From positions 6,607,765-6,671,764 of the forward strand of contig CM048840.1 of NCBI GenBank assembly GCA_026545765.1: 64,000 nt of DNA, read 5' to 3'. The translations under genes and the position numbers were made by a program. The notes beneath the pieces are model-generated. The model saw nothing but the letters and a program-made list of their open reading frames with translations, had not been told where the DNA came from and did no database searches. The DNA comes from Plantago major (Eukaryota; Streptophyta; Magnoliopsida; Lamiales; Plantaginaceae). Shown here piece by piece: positions 63,235 through 64,000 of the stretch. The stretch's first letter is position 1. Each line of letters begins with the position of its first letter.

Positions 63235-63553
63235 ATGTCCATTCCATTTTGCTCACCTTCTTCATTTGGTTCAAAATCACCGTTCCCAGTAAGTATACTT
63301 TCCTTCTACAGATTCAATATTTGCAGTAATTGTTTCGTCTCTAACTTGCTCTGGATTTTGCAGGAAACCAGTAGCGTGAAATTAAATTCTGCTTATGCGT
63401 TTTGCACTGGAAGAAACCGTGTGAAGAAGAAATCAGTGTTGGTGGTGAGAGCTGGCTCTAAGAGAATAGAGTTTGACAGAAAGTGTAGAGATGCCTTGCT
63501 TTCTGGAATTAATAAACTCGCTGATGCGGTTTCTGTCACTCTTGGACCTAAAG
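63235..63553 (+). CDS. CPN60A: Chaperonin 60 subunit alpha, chloroplastic (5' end)
   Basis: Two exons are visible, 63235-63288 and 63364-63553; the gene runs past the right edge. The product is the start of the RuBisCO large-subunit-binding protein alpha, the plastid GroEL-type chaperonin that folds Rubisco and other proteins with Cpn60-beta and Cpn20/10. A Ser-rich transit peptide ([17 protein letters not shown]) ends near [14 protein letters not shown], a typical cleavage region. The mature start [20 protein letters not shown] is followed by TLGPKG, the conserved GroEL nucleotide-site segment. The open frame before 63235 and across the first intron is not coding. Alpha rather than beta is chosen from the [14 protein letters not shown] start; A1 versus A2 cannot be settled here. 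Confidence 0.85.
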
Positions 63554-64000
63554 GTCTGTTATTCCACTGCAACCTTTAGTTATGATATACCTAGTTTAAT
63601 TTGGGCCTGCTAAAAAACTAGGAAAAGTTTGGATTTCTTTTGAAATGTTACCAAATGTGCATAAACTTTTTGGAAGTTGCAGACACAATGAGTCCATGAG
63701 AATTTTGTGCTTTTTTTTTTTGGTTTATTGAAAAATGAAGTGCCTGCTTGTGAAAAAAATGGGTTTATTTTGGAGTATTAAATGAAGCAGAATCAGGTAA
63801 AGGTTTGTTTTAAGGAATCTGCCAATCTGGTAGTGTCTGCACTTTGCAGAAGGTGCTGAAAAAATAATTTCTAGTGTATGTTTAGAAGTTTGAGCTCACT
63901 TTTAGTTTCTTGAGAATTGAAGTGTGCCTGTTTGCAAAGTTTATGATTATTGTGAAGTGATTAAAACCAAAATCAGGTAGAACTTATGTAGAAGTTAATT

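Noticed and set aside
63169..63360. Longer N-terminus for Cpn60 starting at 63169 and reading through the first intron
   Set aside because: The segment 63289-63363 has GTAAGT and TTTTGCAG borders and an unlikely hydrophobic translation; the ATG at 63235 begins a normal transit peptide.

Overview
This is a stretch of nuclear DNA from a flowering plant. The genes are rich in introns with GT-AG borders and AT-rich intron sequence, and several products are plant-specific: phloem protein 2 lectins, NARROW LEAF 1, DCD-domain protein, chloroplast Cpn60-alpha and mitochondrial glycine-cleavage H protein. The mobile elements are also typical of plants (CACTA, Mutator-like, Stowaway, and a Cassandra LTR carrying 5S rRNA sequence). 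Gene content and order point to a eudicot; an asterid is my guess only. I found no CRISPR, operon or prokaryotic system, and no evidence of a wholly new biological system. The most unusual content is in the transposon nests and the organelle-DNA insertion.

Layout. 1-0.93 kb (-): 5' part of a thylakoid-lumen FKBP. 2.26-7.60 kb (+): ZPR1, 16 exons. 7.9-8.2 kb: a chimeric plastid DNA insertion (23S rRNA joined to rpoB). 8.6-11.5 kb (+): NAD-isocitrate dehydrogenase catalytic subunit. 12.66-14.17 kb (+): RNase H2 subunit C. 15.1-24.6 kb (+): four PP2 lectin genes in a row, three short PP2-A9-like and one long PP2-A1-like, with an LTR-like remnant and a palindromic repeat cluster between the second and third. 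25.36-28.53 kb (-): IMPL1-type inositol monophosphatase. 33.19-36.18 kb (+): NAL1-type trypsin-like protease. 36.8-40.84 kb (-): LCAT4-type lipase. 42.26-45.38 kb (-): alpha-1,4-glycosyltransferase-like protein. 47.3-50.6 kb (-): DCD-domain protein. 51.64-55.58 kb: a Cassandra solo LTR next to a Mutator-like inverted-repeat element that is itself split by a CACTA element. 59.0-61.3 kb (+): glycine cleavage H protein. 63.2 kb to the window edge (+): 5' end of chloroplast Cpn60-alpha.

Most genes are unrelated housekeeping genes. The functional groupings are the PP2 cluster (phloem lectins made by tandem duplication) and chloroplast/mitochondrial metabolism (FKBP, IDH, IMPL1, GDC-H, Cpn60). From memory, the set FKBP17-1, PP2-A1/A2, LCAT4 and the glycosyltransferase is collinear with Arabidopsis At4g19830-At4g19900, and IMPL1 beside PP2-A9 matches At1g31190-At1g31200. 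That would make this window look like an ancestral block whose genes were divided between two Arabidopsis segments.

Gene models were built by hand from splice signals and family similarity. The summed coding lengths of all complete genes are multiples of three and give protein sizes close to those expected for each family.
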